The translations under genes and the position numbers were made by a program. 64,000 nt of DNA from an uncultured Clostridia bacterium (lineage in GTDB: Bacteria > Bacillota > Clostridia > Oscillospirales > Ruminococcaceae). Where the stretch lies: positions 1-64,000 of the forward strand of contig CANPXN010000004.1 of assembly GCA_947586185.1 (NCBI GenBank). Reading direction: 5' to 3'. The notes below the pieces were generated by a model. That model was not told the DNA's origin, ran no database searches, and saw only the letters and a list, made by a program, of their open reading frames with translations. Positions 35,432 to 43,781 of this stretch are shown here, piece after piece. The number at the start of each line of letters is the position of its first letter. The stretch's first letter is position 1.

Positions 35432-35474
35432 ACTATAATTCATTGCGGATTTTCAACTCACAGCAAGGCGAGAG

Positions 35475-36880
35475 TTACACACTCTCGCCCGGTTTGGTTG
35501 TCATCAGCTTGTATAACTTCGTGTTCTTTGGAAACTTGTTTGCAAACGGTACAAGGCTTGAACCCACCTTAATCAGTCCGTGTCCGGCTTCCACATTGGT
35601 AATATAGGACATCTGCAAATCGGAAATGTTAAGCAGTTCGGCAAGCTTCAAACGGTCAGTAGAAGCCTGATTGAGCATAACGATAAACTCGGAGTTTGCA
35701 AGCATTGTCCTTGCCGTATGGCTCTGCAAGAGATCGTCCACATTCTGCGTGATACGGTTCAGAATAGAATCGAGGACAACCAGCATACCAATAGGCATAA
35801 GCTGCTTACCGAGGTCGAGAATATCATAGAAGATCAGGCGGTTATCCGTATCCACATTGGTATGCTTTGCAAAGGTATTGAGCGAACCGTTTGTGAAAAG
35901 CTCAATGGCAAGGGCGATTTCCTTTGCTTCCGGCTCATTCTTTTTCAAGAGTTCCTCACGGAAATCCTGCAAGGTCGGCACTTCGCCCTTGTAGTCGTTC
36001 TGCTGATAGGTGCGGTACACCGAAGCAGTACAGCGGTCTATGATAGATTTCTGCTTTGCGCCCAAATTTGTGCCGCCGATAAGCTGCTCGCACAGCGACA
36101 TAATAAACTCGGATTTCAGGATAACCGGGTTTGCGCCGTCTCCGTATTCCTTCGTCATATCCATAGCGTTGATATGGTTTTCAGAAGTAGCGGAAATGTG
36201 AATGACCTCGCCGCCCATTGCCCTTACAAGCTGCGAATATTCTCGCTCAGGATCTATAATGATAATATCGGCGTTGCTGGATAACACCTGATTGATAATC
36301 TCGCCCTTTGCGGCAAAGGACTTACCGCCGCCGGAAACGCCCAAGATAAACTCATTGCCGTTTAAGAGCTACTTACGGTCAGCGATAATCATATTTTTGC
36401 TGATGACATTCTGCCCGTAGTAAATGCCGTTTTCGTGGTAAATATCCTGTACCCGGAACGGAATGAACACCGCAAGGCTTTCCGTAGTAAGCGTTCGGAA
36501 GGTATCAATCTTTCTTGTACCAAAGGGCATTACCGTATTCAGTCCGTCCATCTGCTGAAATTTCAGAATGCCAAACTGACAAAGGTGCTTTCTCGCCGTA
36601 GTGAGCAGTGCTTCGGTATCATTGTGATTTTTGTGGTTGCTCCGCTGTCAAGGGAGTTGAGAAGCTCCGAATATTCCAAAAACATCGCTTCCTTATCTTC
36701 ACGGCTGGCAACAGCATAATTTATATCTGAAAACTTAAAGGTCTTTGAAAATTTATCCTTGCCGACCTGAAAAATACCGTCATCATAAATAGTGGTAATG
36801 GGAATCACATCCTGAACGCCCTTCGGCACAACAAATTTTTCTTTGTCCTGTTTGAACAGGTTATGAAGTGTCTTAATCAT
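35475..36880 (-). pseudogene. VirB4/TrsE-like conjugation ATPase, disrupted
   Basis: Three readable pieces of one VirB4-type type IV secretion ATPase. The N-terminal piece starts at 36880 (K-F-V-V-P-K-G-V-Q-D) and leaves frame near 36640 after a deletion of the central region (roughly 250 residues, judged by family length). A middle piece (about 36650-36372) includes T-T-A-R-K-H-L-C-Q-F-G-I-L and ends at an amber codon (36369-36371) where homologues have Gln. The C-terminal piece holds Walker A G-V-S-G-G-G-K-S and Walker B I-I-I-I-D-P-E. The natural C-terminus is present. Not functional as one protein. Confidence 0.85.
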
Positions 36881-37238
36881 TCGACTTAAATACCTCCTTC
36901 TGCTTCTTTTCCATACCCGGCTTTAACAGCTCGTAGTAGGTGTTGGTTGAACGGAATGTGAGCTTCTTAGGCATAAGGAACTCTGATTTTATCCACGCAT
37001 AAATAAATTTTTCTGCGGTCATTCCGTTGTATCTGATAAAGCCGAGAGCCGCAAAGGGGGCGGCTCCTAAAATGCACATCCACGATACGGTTTCCGTCCC
37101 CACATAAGGCTTTAATAAAAAATACAAGCCTACCGCCACAACACAGGCGCAGACAGAAAAAATGAACTGTCTGAGAGACAGTCCAAAAAACATCGCTTCC
37201 GTGTAATTTCTGATTTCACGGTTGATTTTTACTTCCAT
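36873..37238 (-). CDS. PrgI family conjugation protein
   Basis: 121 residues, two adjacent membrane helices (about 27-46 and 53-70) and a soluble tail. This pattern and the position directly upstream of virB4 (8-nt overlap) match PrgI proteins of Gram-positive conjugative elements (VirB3-like role). It looks intact, but its partner is broken. Confidence 0.85.
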   Translation of the reverse strand: MEVKINREIRNYTEAMFFGLSLRQFIFSVCACVVAVGLYFLLKPYVGTETVSWMCILGAAPFAALGFIRYNGMTAEKFIYAWIKSEFLMPKKLTFRSTNTYYELLKPGMEKKQKEVFKSND

Positions 37239-37262
37239 TTAGAAGCTCTTTTCTTTTTGCAT

Positions 37263-37293
37263 AAAAAAATCGCCATCCTTTTCAGATGACGAT
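37263..37293 (-). terminator. Terminator of the toxin-antitoxin pair
   Basis: Minus strand: ATCGTCATC-7 nt-GATGGCGAT followed by TTTTTTT, 22 nt past the toxin stop. Confidence 0.85.
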
Positions 37294-37315
37294 TCGTTTG
37301 CTCTGTTAGCAATAT

Positions 37316-37645
37316 TTAGTTGTCGTTCGGCTCTCCGAACAGGATTTGCATAAAGTTTCTCCTTCCGTAAAGCACACGGACAATGTTCACCATTTGATTC
37401 TCCATCCGGTAAAACGCCGTATAATTGCCGCAGACCAAAAATCGGTAGTCTGTTTCAAAATCTACGATAGAGGAAAGCGGAGCGCCGCTTTCAGGAAAGT
37501 CGGCAAGCATTCGGATTCTCTTTGTAATCTTGGCAACTGTACCTACTGCCGCCTGCTCATTGCAAAGTTCCTCCGTAATATATGCTTTTATCTGCTGTAA
37601 GTCTGTGATTGCTTCCGGTGAAAATTTTATCTCAGCCACCCACAA
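37316..37645 (-). CDS. RelE/ParE family toxin
   Basis: 109 residues, ParE/RelE fold: I-K-F-S-P-E-A-I-T-D-L-Q-Q-I start, R-I-R-M-L-A-D-F-P-E-S-G middle, Y-R-F-L-V-C-G-N-Y and V-R-V-L-Y-G-R-R-N-F end. It is a translation or gyrase inhibitor neutralised by the upstream antitoxin. It overlaps that gene by 14 nt. Start TTG 37645 or, more likely, GTG 37639. It probably stabilises the element. Confidence 0.88.
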   Translation of the reverse strand: MWVAEIKFSPEAITDLQQIKAYITEELCNEQAAVGTVAKITKRIRMLADFPESGAPLSSIVDFETDYRFLVCGNYTAFYRMENQMVNIVRVLYGRRNFMQILFGEPNDN

Positions 37646-37886
37646 TACCTAACATTTTCTCAACATCGGAAATATCCGTCCAGCCTTTTTCCTGTGCGGA
37701 TTTTTCGCCTTTGGAAAGCTCGCCCATCAGCTTAATCACAGCCTTTGTTTTTTCATATTCCTCCATATCGACAATGGCATATCTGCCCCTGCCGTTTTTT
37801 GTCAGGAACACAGGCTCTCCAACCGCAATGTCCCGCAGTACCTCCGTATAGTTTCTCAAATCAGACACAGGCTTTATATTCGGCAT
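37632..37886 (-). CDS. Phd/YefM family antitoxin
   Basis: 84 residues. N-terminal Phd/YefM DNA-binding domain (I-K-P-V-S-D-L-R-N-Y, then E-P-V-F-L-T-K-N-G-R-G-R-Y-A-I-V-D-M-E-E-Y) and a toxin-binding tail. AAAGGAGCG lies ahead of the ATG at 37886. On the minus strand a TATAAT (37918-37923) with TTGCAT 17 bp upstream is the likely promoter. Confidence 0.88.
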   Translation of the reverse strand: MPNIKPVSDLRNYTEVLRDIAVGEPVFLTKNGRGRYAIVDMEEYEKTKAVIKLMGELSKGEKSAQEKGWTDISDVEKMLGIVGG

Positions 37887-37978
37887 AACATTCGCTCCTT
37901 TCAAATCTGCTGTAATTATTATACCCTAATTCATCGTAAAATGCAACAGCGTATCTGAAATTTACAAAAATATCACAA

Positions 37979-38197
37979 TCAAAGCCCCATCATTTCACGG
38001 ATAATCCTGTCGCTCATCTTCACGCTTCCTACAAGCACCAGCATATTAAAGAGAAGCTCCCCGATATATGCCCACACCTGAGTAACCGCCATAGCGTCGG
38101 GATTGACAACGGGCGGCAAAGCAGCAAAGAGCGAAAAGATGATCACCTGAGAGCGTTCCTGCTCAGTCAAATATATATGATAGTTCATCTGCTTCAT
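37979..38197 (-). CDS. Small conjugative-element protein, probably chimeric
   Basis: 72 residues. The first part (Y-H-I-Y-L-T-E-Q-E-R) matches a small soluble protein common in Gram-positive ICEs. The rest (I-F-S-L-F-A-A-L-P-P, then W-A-Y-I-G-E-L-L-F-N-M-L-V-L-V) is a membrane-type sequence from something else. AGGAGGTG precedes the ATG. I read it as a fusion made by deletion in the decaying element. Confidence 0.55.
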   Translation of the reverse strand: MKQMNYHIYLTEQERSQVIIFSLFAALPPVVNPDAMAVTQVWAYIGELLFNMLVLVGSVKMSDRIIREMMGL

Positions 38198-38264
38198 CTA
38201 TCGCACCTCCTGACATTTTCATTATACGAATAAATGAGGAGAAGGAAAGATTGCGATTTAGAGT

Positions 38265-38306
38265 CAAAAAACAGGCTACGACCTTGATAGCCGTAGCCTG
38301 TTTTTA
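38265..38306. terminator. Terminator hairpin at end of module A
   Basis: AACAGGCTACG-10 nt-CGTAGCCTGTT, flanked by AAAAAA and TTTTT, so it can act on both strands. Confidence 0.8.
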
Positions 38307-38307
38307 C

Positions 38308-38507
38308 TTGTCGTAAACTGTTCTGAATTTTGTGTCGTAAACACTGCCAACTGCCCATTCTACAAGGCTTTTCATCTATTTTTACGATGTAAACACTACA
38401 ATGAAGCCATTGGATTAACAGTTTTGACTTCAAGACATTTACGACAGCGATTTGTCGTAAAAATTCGCCTTTGCGCTCAAAGTCATTTGTCGTAAATTTG
38501 TCGTAAA
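38308..38507. repeat. TGTCGTAAA repeat family, right end of module A
   Basis: Copies of TGTCGTAAA start near 38309, 38333, 38452, 38487 and 38498. One is inverted (TTTACGACA, 38438-38446), and a degenerate copy is at about 38385. The last two are tandem with an 11-bp period. Likely integrase arm sites or iteron-like sites; the motif differs from the GATGTA repeats at the other ends. Confidence 0.75.
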
Positions 38508-38570
38508 CCCCATTTTCAGGGTTAAATTTGGATTAACGAAACCCGGCAAAAGCTGTCAAAACGCTGTTTT

Positions 38571-38606
38571 TTAGCCTTTTTCATTCGGGAGGGACTTCAT
38601 CGTCGG
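38571..38606 (-). other. Attachment site 2: lysS 3' end of a different allele
   Basis: On the minus strand this reads P-T-M-K-S-L-P-N-E-K-G-stop, a LysS C-terminus that differs from the resident one (…N-N-K-D). The core AGGGACTTCATCGTCGGGA (38590-38608) is identical to that in lysS. It is therefore an att site carried from another host's lysS. Confidence 0.85.
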
Positions 38607-38611
38607 GACGA

Positions 38612-39201
38612 TTTAGGACATATTGATATAGTCTACTTAAATGCCCCAATCTTTCTTATATCATCTTTTTTCACATTTCGCTACATCTAATTTTCCGCAT
38701 TTATCAGTACCGTTATGATGTAAATGATGTGGAATTTGATGTAGATGATGTAAATACTTCTGATGTTATAAAAGAAGTCCTGACATTCCCGATTGGGAAA
38801 TATCAGGACTATATTATTTTACTCATTTTTGAAGTATAAGTCAAGACCTTCAAATTCGGAACGCTTCAATTCCTTTGTCACATCGGTATAGATGTTAAGA
38901 GTGGTGGAAATATCCTTGTGACCAAGAGCGTCCTGAATTACCTTCACATTCACCCCTGCTTCGCACATTCTTGTCGTGAATGTATGCCGGAGTGAATGGC
39001 AGCTAAAGTGCGGTAACAAAACCTTTGCGTTGGTATCCTTCAATAACTGCTCATCATTACAGTCTCGGATAATACGACGGATAGCCTTGTTTAATGTTGA
39101 TTGGTGCTGTGTCTGCCCGAAACGGTTAATAAATATGAAATCTCTGTATCCGTCAATCGTCACTTCGCAGTGAAGGTCAAACATCTCCTGTCTTTCCTTT
39201 T
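38612..39201. repeat. 590-bp direct repeat, copy 2 (integrase end)
   Basis: Nearly identical to 33066-33655; includes GATGTA repeats (38717-38768), terminator (38776-38810) and integrase stump 2. Confidence 0.9.
38776..38810 (-). terminator. Terminator of integrase stump 2
   Basis: Same sequence as the hairpin at 33230-33264. Confidence 0.8.
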
Positions 39202-39230
39202 CCATCAAGAATGCTTCCTTGACAAAATAT
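38819..39230 (-). pseudogene. Tyrosine recombinase/integrase, C-terminal stump (copy 2)
   Basis: 129 readable residues from 39208 (M-M-E-K-E-R-Q-E-M-F-D) with the same catalytic motifs as copy 1. In the integrase frame it extends to about 39230 (Y-F-V-K-E-A-F-L), where sequence switches to an aldo/keto reductase. Both stumps lose their 5' part at the same point, so the truncation predates or caused the duplication. No intact integrase is in the window. Confidence 0.85.
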
Positions 39231-40194
39231 TCAGGCGATCCAAGCAGGCTTGAATGGAAGCCTCTGGATTTGCCATTTCGTCACCCGGATAAATTTTTGT
39301 GATAACAAAAATATCTTCTCTTTTTACAATTCCCTCGTCGATTGCTTCACGAATTGCCTGCCCGATTTCTTCCTCGTTGCCATACGCCGAAGCGGTATCA
39401 ATAAGCCGTACACCACTCGATAGAGCAGACTTAACAGAATTGATACACTCGTCACCGTGAAGGCTGTATGTTCCCAAACCATTGATTGGCATTTCATAGC
39501 CGCTGTTGAGCATTACGGTGCGGCTCTCAAAATCAAAGACAGCAACACTTGTTGTCTTTGCAGGCGTAATTCCCATTTCATCAAGCCACGCTGCAATTTC
39601 CTCTTTCGTAGTTCCGCCTGCAAAACGCCTGCCATTAAGCCAATTTGCATTTTGTGCAAGAGTGTGAAGATTTGAGTCACTTGATCCAATTCCGCTGCTA
39701 TGAGAGGTGCAGAACGGTAAAATAGTTTTTCCTGAAAAATCGTAAGATTCTAAAAAGGTGCTGATAATTCTCGGTGCTTGTCCGTGCCAAATTGGATAGC
39801 CGAGCAGAATTGTGTCGTATTGTTCCATATTTTCTACGCCGCCGGAAATAGCAGGGCGGATGGAGGAATCGTTTTGCTCACGGTCGGCACGACCATTCGT
39901 GTAGTACGCCAAATCTTCTTCGGTGTAGGGGTCTGACGGTACAATTTCGTAAATATCGGCGTTCAGAATATCAGCCGCATATTCAGCAAGCGGCTTTGTC
40001 GTTCCCGTAGCAGAAAAATATACGACCAAAGTGCTGCTTGATGTGTTTTTTTCATCATTTGTTGTGCTATTCCCATTTTCCTCTTTCATAGATTCATTAT
40101 TCAATGCCGTATCTTTTTGTCCCGTCGAATTGGTGCAAGCAGCAAAACTAAACGAAAGAATAAGAATCAATAAAAATGCTATAAAGCGTTTCAT
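39205..40194 (-). CDS. Lipoprotein flavodoxin fused to a truncated aldo/keto reductase
   Basis: 329 residues. Lipobox A-A-C (Cys20) and a Ser/Thr/Asn-rich linker (about 21-52). A flavodoxin domain follows (about 53-210; V-V-Y-F-S-A-T-G-T-T-K FMN loop, G-Y-P-I-W-H-G-Q-A-P). An aldo/keto reductase starts next (G-L-G-T-Y-S-L, then the catalytic D-T-A-S-A-Y-G, and V-I-T-K-I-Y) and breaks off at C-L-D-R-L, about 80 residues in. The last eight residues come from integrase sequence in another frame. The flavodoxin half may still work, membrane-anchored outside the cell. Overlaps the previous gene by 4 nt. Confidence 0.8.
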   Translation of the reverse strand: MKRFIAFLLILILSFSFAACTNSTGQKDTALNNESMKEENGNSTTNDEKNTSSSTLVVYFSATGTTKPLAEYAADILNADIYEIVPSDPYTEEDLAYYTNGRADREQNDSSIRPAISGGVENMEQYDTILLGYPIWHGQAPRIISTFLESYDFSGKTILPFCTSHSSGIGSSDSNLHTLAQNANWLNGRRFAGGTTKEEIAAWLDEMGITPAKTTSVAVFDFESRTVMLNSGYEMPINGLGTYSLHGDECINSVKSALSSGVRLIDTASAYGNEEEIGQAIREAIDEGIVKREDIFVITKIYPGDEMANPEASIQACLDRLNILSRKHS

Positions 40195-40790
40195 TTTGTA
40201 TCCTCCATTCTTTTTTGCCTGTCGAGTGCTTTTAGCAAATATGCCATATTTTCACCGAGATTTCTCATATTCGCAAGACCTTCTTCATCTTTCAGCACAT
40301 CACCCGGCATTTGCCCATAAACCATATTCCAATAAGTAGAGCCGACGACTATCATCTCTTGATTTAAGAAAAAGTGATTCATAGCGTCTATTGCCTGTAA
40401 TGCACCTCCTCTGCGAACAGCGGCAACCGAAGCTCCGACTTTATATTTGTTGTTAAGTTTTCCACGATTCATATCACAAACCACAGCGGCACGCTCTAAA
40501 AATGCCTGCATATTTGCAGATATGTTTGCACAGTAAACGGGAGAGCCGAGAATAATCCCGTCTGCGTTCATCATCTTATCAAACACTTCCCGAAACATAT
40601 CCTTGCGGTGAACACAATTTTTTTGTCCGCCGCACGCCCAACACGCTTTGCAGGGTTCTATAACATTGCCGGAAAACTGTACCATTTCCGTTTCAATTCC
40701 CGCTTTATTCAGTTCTTCAAAAATTGTATTGATAAGAATGGCGGTATTGCCGTCCTTTCTTGCACTTCCGTTAATTGCAAAAACTTTCAT
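40191..40790 (-). CDS. NAD(P)H-dependent FMN reductase / iron-sulfur flavoprotein-like
   Basis: 199 residues, flavodoxin-like fold with FMN loop G-S-A-R-K-D-G-N-T, a Cys cluster E-P-C-K-A-C-W-A-C-G-G-Q-K-N-C (about 46-59) as in Isf-type flavoproteins, and G-S-P-V-Y-C-A-N-I-S-A. It could bind an Fe-S cluster and pass electrons. Coupled to its neighbours: TAATG with the acetyltransferase upstream, ATGA with the flavodoxin downstream. Confidence 0.85.
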   Translation of the reverse strand: MKVFAINGSARKDGNTAILINTIFEELNKAGIETEMVQFSGNVIEPCKACWACGGQKNCVHRKDMFREVFDKMMNADGIILGSPVYCANISANMQAFLERAAVVCDMNRGKLNNKYKVGASVAAVRRGGALQAIDAMNHFFLNQEMIVVGSTYWNMVYGQMPGDVLKDEEGLANMRNLGENMAYLLKALDRQKRMEDTK

Positions 40791-41359
40791 TAAGATACCT
40801 CCGATTCACAAACTCGTTTTATTATCCTTGCAGGCGTACCACCTACAACCGTATAAGGCGGGACATCTTTTGTAACGACCGCCCCTGCTGCGACAACCGC
40901 CCATTCTCCAATCGTAACACCCGGCAAAATGACTGCGTTTGAGCCAATCCATACATTACACCCAATCGTAATAGGCGCATAATGATTTTTCCGTTTCTGA
41001 CTTGGCAAAAGATCGTGGTTGATTGTCGTCAGCACTACATTATGACCGATTAACGAACCGTCCCCGATTGTAATGCCGCCTTGATCTTGGAAATGGCAGC
41101 CGGAGTTGATAAAAACATCTTTTCCGATTGTAATGTTCTTGCCGAAGTCGGTATAAAAAGGCGGAAACAAACGGAAAGTATCATCAACCTGTTTTCCAAT
41201 CAGCCGTGCCATAATTCCTCGAAGCTCCTCCGGCGTATGGTAGCTGTTGTTCATTTCCATAGTAATTTTTATCGCTTCCTGAAACAGAACACTATTGCTT
41301 AACTGCTTTTCAACATCGGCTTCCACATTATCATTAAACAGCTTAATTATTTCTTCCAT
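40790..41359 (-). CDS. Maltose/galactoside O-acetyltransferase-like protein
   Basis: About 189 residues. Left-handed beta-helix with hexapeptide repeats (I-T-I-G-K-D-V-F-I-N, I-G-D-G-S-L-I-G-H, I-G-C-N-V-W-I-G-S-N-A-V-I-L-P-G-V-T-I-G). The catalytic-type His lies in T-I-N-H-D, followed by V-G-G-T-P-A-R-I-I. It uses acetyl-CoA; the acceptor is unknown. Start ATG 41359 with GGGG just before; a TTG at 41365 has AAGGAG at a better 9-nt spacing. Inside the redox operon. Confidence 0.85.
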   Translation of the reverse strand: MEEIIKLFNDNVEADVEKQLSNSVLFQEAIKITMEMNNSYHTPEELRGIMARLIGKQVDDTFRLFPPFYTDFGKNITIGKDVFINSGCHFQDQGGITIGDGSLIGHNVVLTTINHDLLPSQKRKNHYAPITIGCNVWIGSNAVILPGVTIGEWAVVAAGAVVTKDVPPYTVVGGTPARIIKRVCESEVS

Positions 41360-41369
41360 CCCCAAAGGT

Positions 41370-42317
41370 TTACATCTCCTTTTCCCATTCTCGTAAAGTC
41401 TGAACACCTGTCTCATCGCCAAGTTTTTCCAAATGGCTGACTTCTTCCGGGGATAATGTAATTTGTGTAGCTGCCATCGCTTCTTCCACTTGTTTTACTT
41501 TGGTAACGCCGATAATCGGAAGCGTCCCTTTTGCAATAGCCCAAGCGGTTGCGATTTGTGCTGGACTGGCGTTATGCTTTTCGCCGATTTCTTTCAATTC
41601 GGTTACTAATGCTTCAATTTTTTCCAAATGCGGATTGTAAGAATCACCCCGACCTGTTCCGGCAGGGAAAGGATGTTCTTTATTATATCTGCCTGTTAAA
41701 GCACCCTGTTCGAGTACCATATAGGCATAAAAAGTAATCTCGTTTTCCTTGCAGTAGTCAAGGATTCCCGCACGTTCCGAAGAACGATGAAGCAGACTGA
41801 AATGATTTTGTACAGCGGAAATTTTCAATCCCTCTGCGGCAAGGATTTCATTTACCCGCTTAATTTCCTTAAGATTATGATTGGAAACACCGATAGATTT
41901 GATTTGTCCGCTTTTTGCTAACGGAATCAAATCCGGTGTCCATCTCTCCACATCCATCGGATTATGAATCCAATACACATCAATCACATCGGTATGAATG
42001 CGCTTCTTACTATCGTTCAGCATATCCTGCATAGCAGTTTCGGAATCACTTGCAATCTGCGGTGTAAACTTGGTAGAAATAATAACATCTTCTCTGCGTG
42101 TACCCTTCACAAAATTTCCAAGAATCCGCTCAGAACTGCCTTCACCATAAACGGCAGCGGTATCCCATAAAGTCAATCCATATTCCATTGCTTTTTCAAA
42201 TACGGGCTGCAAATCCTTTTCAAACAAATGGTTTCCAAAGACCTGATCGCCGCCTGCTGCACCAGCACCCCAAGACCAAGCCCCTAATGCAATTTTAGGT
42301 AATACTTTACCCATCAT
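41370..42317 (-). CDS. Aldo/keto reductase
   Basis: 315 residues, NADPH-dependent TIM-barrel oxidoreductase. Catalytic tetrad visible: Asp and Tyr in D-T-A-A-V-Y-G, Lys in I-S-T-K-F, His in Y-W-I-H-N-P. The cofactor-binding end has I-I-G-V-T-K-V-K-Q-V-E-E. AAGGAGG precedes the ATG. Complete length for the family. Third gene of the operon. Confidence 0.92.
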   Translation of the reverse strand: MMGKVLPKIALGAWSWGAGAAGGDQVFGNHLFEKDLQPVFEKAMEYGLTLWDTAAVYGEGSSERILGNFVKGTRREDVIISTKFTPQIASDSETAMQDMLNDSKKRIHTDVIDVYWIHNPMDVERWTPDLIPLAKSGQIKSIGVSNHNLKEIKRVNEILAAEGLKISAVQNHFSLLHRSSERAGILDYCKENEITFYAYMVLEQGALTGRYNKEHPFPAGTGRGDSYNPHLEKIEALVTELKEIGEKHNASPAQIATAWAIAKGTLPIIGVTKVKQVEEAMAATQITLSPEEVSHLEKLGDETGVQTLREWEKEM

Positions 42318-42343
42318 AAAAGCCTCCTTTACAAGATGTCATT

Positions 42344-43516
42344 TTATAGACACATTTTGTAGATTTTTTCAATATCAGACGGTAACAATTCCCTTAAACC
42401 TGTAATAGAACCTCCCGCACAAGCGTGTTCTGCCATTGACTTAAAGTGCGTTTCATCAATATTCAAATCTGTCAGCGTAGGCAAAAGTCCAAGCGTATCA
42501 AAGCAAAAATCTGAAAGTGCGCCGATTGTCTTTTTTGCACCGTCCACCTCATTCAAACCTTCTTCTACACCAAATACTTTGATTCCAAGACGGTAGATTG
42601 CCGGAGCAGTCGTTTCGTCCAGAATATAAGTCAGCCAGCGAGGGGTTACGATTGCAAGACCGTGTCCGTGTGTAATATCATAATAGGCGGAAAGCTCGTG
42701 TTCCATTGCATGGCAGGCACATCCGTGTACCGTTCCGCCATCAAGAACTGTATTTAACGCCATAGAAGAAGCCCACATCAGATTTGCCCTTGCTTCATAA
42801 TTTTCCGGCTCTTTTATTGCAACAGGCGTCCATTTTACTACGGTACGCATTACGGCTTCCTGCATTTCGAGAAGCAAATCGAAAGTTGCTTCGCCTGCAA
42901 GATAATAGTTATCTAAAATATGATTGAATATATCAAATGCACCGCAGGCAGTCTGATAAGAAGGGAGGGTATAACTGTATTCAGGGTTTTCAAATGCAAC
43001 TTTCGGAATTAGTGCATTGCCGCCAAGACCTATTTTTTCGTTTGTATCCATATTTGAAATTACTGCCCAAGCGTCCATTTCTGAGCCTGTTGCAGCATTT
43101 GTAAGAATTGCAATAACAGGAAGTACTTTTGTTACCCACACACCGCCGGAAACCAAAGACCATACATCACCGTTTTCGGTATATGCAGCAGCCGCAATTC
43201 CTTTGGCACAATCAATGGTCGAACCACCGCCCGCAGCAATAACAACATCAATATTTTCCTTTTTACATATTGCTGCACCTTTATTGACAGTAGAATGTCT
43301 TGGATTAGGCTCAACGCCGGAAAGTTCGAACAGTTCAATTCCGCTGTTCTTCACAATCGATGTAATACTGTCATAAAGACCATTTTTCTTAATAGAACCT
43401 CCTCCATATACCAATAGAGCCTTTTTCCCAAATTGGAGCAGTTCTTCCGAAAGATGTTCAAGTTGATTTCTTCCAAAATATACTTTGTCGGGGTTGTGAA
43501 AAATAAAATCGTTCAT
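42344..43516 (-). CDS. Iron-containing alcohol dehydrogenase (butanol dehydrogenase-like)
   Basis: 390 residues. NAD(P) loop A-A-G-G-G-S-T-I-D-C-A-K-G. Metal ligands: Asp and His in A-F-D-I-F-N-H-I-L, and two His in H-A-M-E-H-E-L and T-H-G-H-G-L-A-I. Closest in style to YqhD/BdhA NADPH-dependent aldehyde reductases. ATG 43516 with GGAGG; a frame five codons longer overlaps that site. Confidence 0.92.
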   Translation of the reverse strand: MNDFIFHNPDKVYFGRNQLEHLSEELLQFGKKALLVYGGGSIKKNGLYDSITSIVKNSGIELFELSGVEPNPRHSTVNKGAAICKKENIDVVIAAGGGSTIDCAKGIAAAAYTENGDVWSLVSGGVWVTKVLPVIAILTNAATGSEMDAWAVISNMDTNEKIGLGGNALIPKVAFENPEYSYTLPSYQTACGAFDIFNHILDNYYLAGEATFDLLLEMQEAVMRTVVKWTPVAIKEPENYEARANLMWASSMALNTVLDGGTVHGCACHAMEHELSAYYDITHGHGLAIVTPRWLTYILDETTAPAIYRLGIKVFGVEEGLNEVDGAKKTIGALSDFCFDTLGLLPTLTDLNIDETHFKSMAEHACAGGSITGLRELLPSDIEKIYKMCL

Positions 43517-43530
43517 AGCTGATTCCTCCA

Positions 43531-43761
43531 TTATTTTTGTTTTTTTAATTTGTAAATTAAATAGTCCAAACAGTCTATTTGTTTTTGAACTTTATGCACT
43601 GAATCGAGCAGGCATTTACGCTGTTTTGTAAGAATGGGAAGCATATCAACAATCCGCCCATTGCCTACAAATGACATACAATTTTCAGTAATGTTTTCAT
43701 CACAGCCTGCGTCAATCAAATTTTGATAAATACTGTTATAAGTATCGTGTGCTTCAGCCAT
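43531..43761 (-). CDS. Small coiled-coil protein resembling a MerR effector tail
   Basis: 76 residues, no DNA-binding domain. The C-terminal half (L-T-K-Q-R-K-C-L-L-D-S-V-H-K-V-Q-K-Q-I-D-C) has the heptad pattern of the dimerisation helix of MerR-family regulators. First gene of the redox operon, with its own promoter. It could be a regulator stub or a small partner protein. Confidence 0.65.
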   Translation of the reverse strand: MAEAHDTYNSIYQNLIDAGCDENITENCMSFVGNGRIVDMLPILTKQRKCLLDSVHKVQKQIDCLDYLIYKLKKQK

Positions 43762-43781
43762 TGTCTTACCTCCTTGCTTAT

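Larger units (their letters stand above)
38198..38818. other. Junction between modules A and B
   Basis: No gene was accepted. In order: a bidirectional terminator (38265-38306), a family of TGTCGTAAA repeats (38308-38507), attachment site 2 (38571-38606), and the duplicated integrase end with GATGTA repeats and terminator (from 38612). Confidence 0.8.

Noticed and set aside
38194..38433. 79-codon minus-strand frame between module A and the repeats
   Set aside because: It lies across a terminator hairpin and the TGTCGTAAA repeats, has no ribosome site, and its composition is not protein-like.
38308..38507. TGTCGTAAA repeats as a CRISPR array
   Set aside because: Units are 9-11 bp, unevenly spaced, partly inverted, and no cas gene is near.
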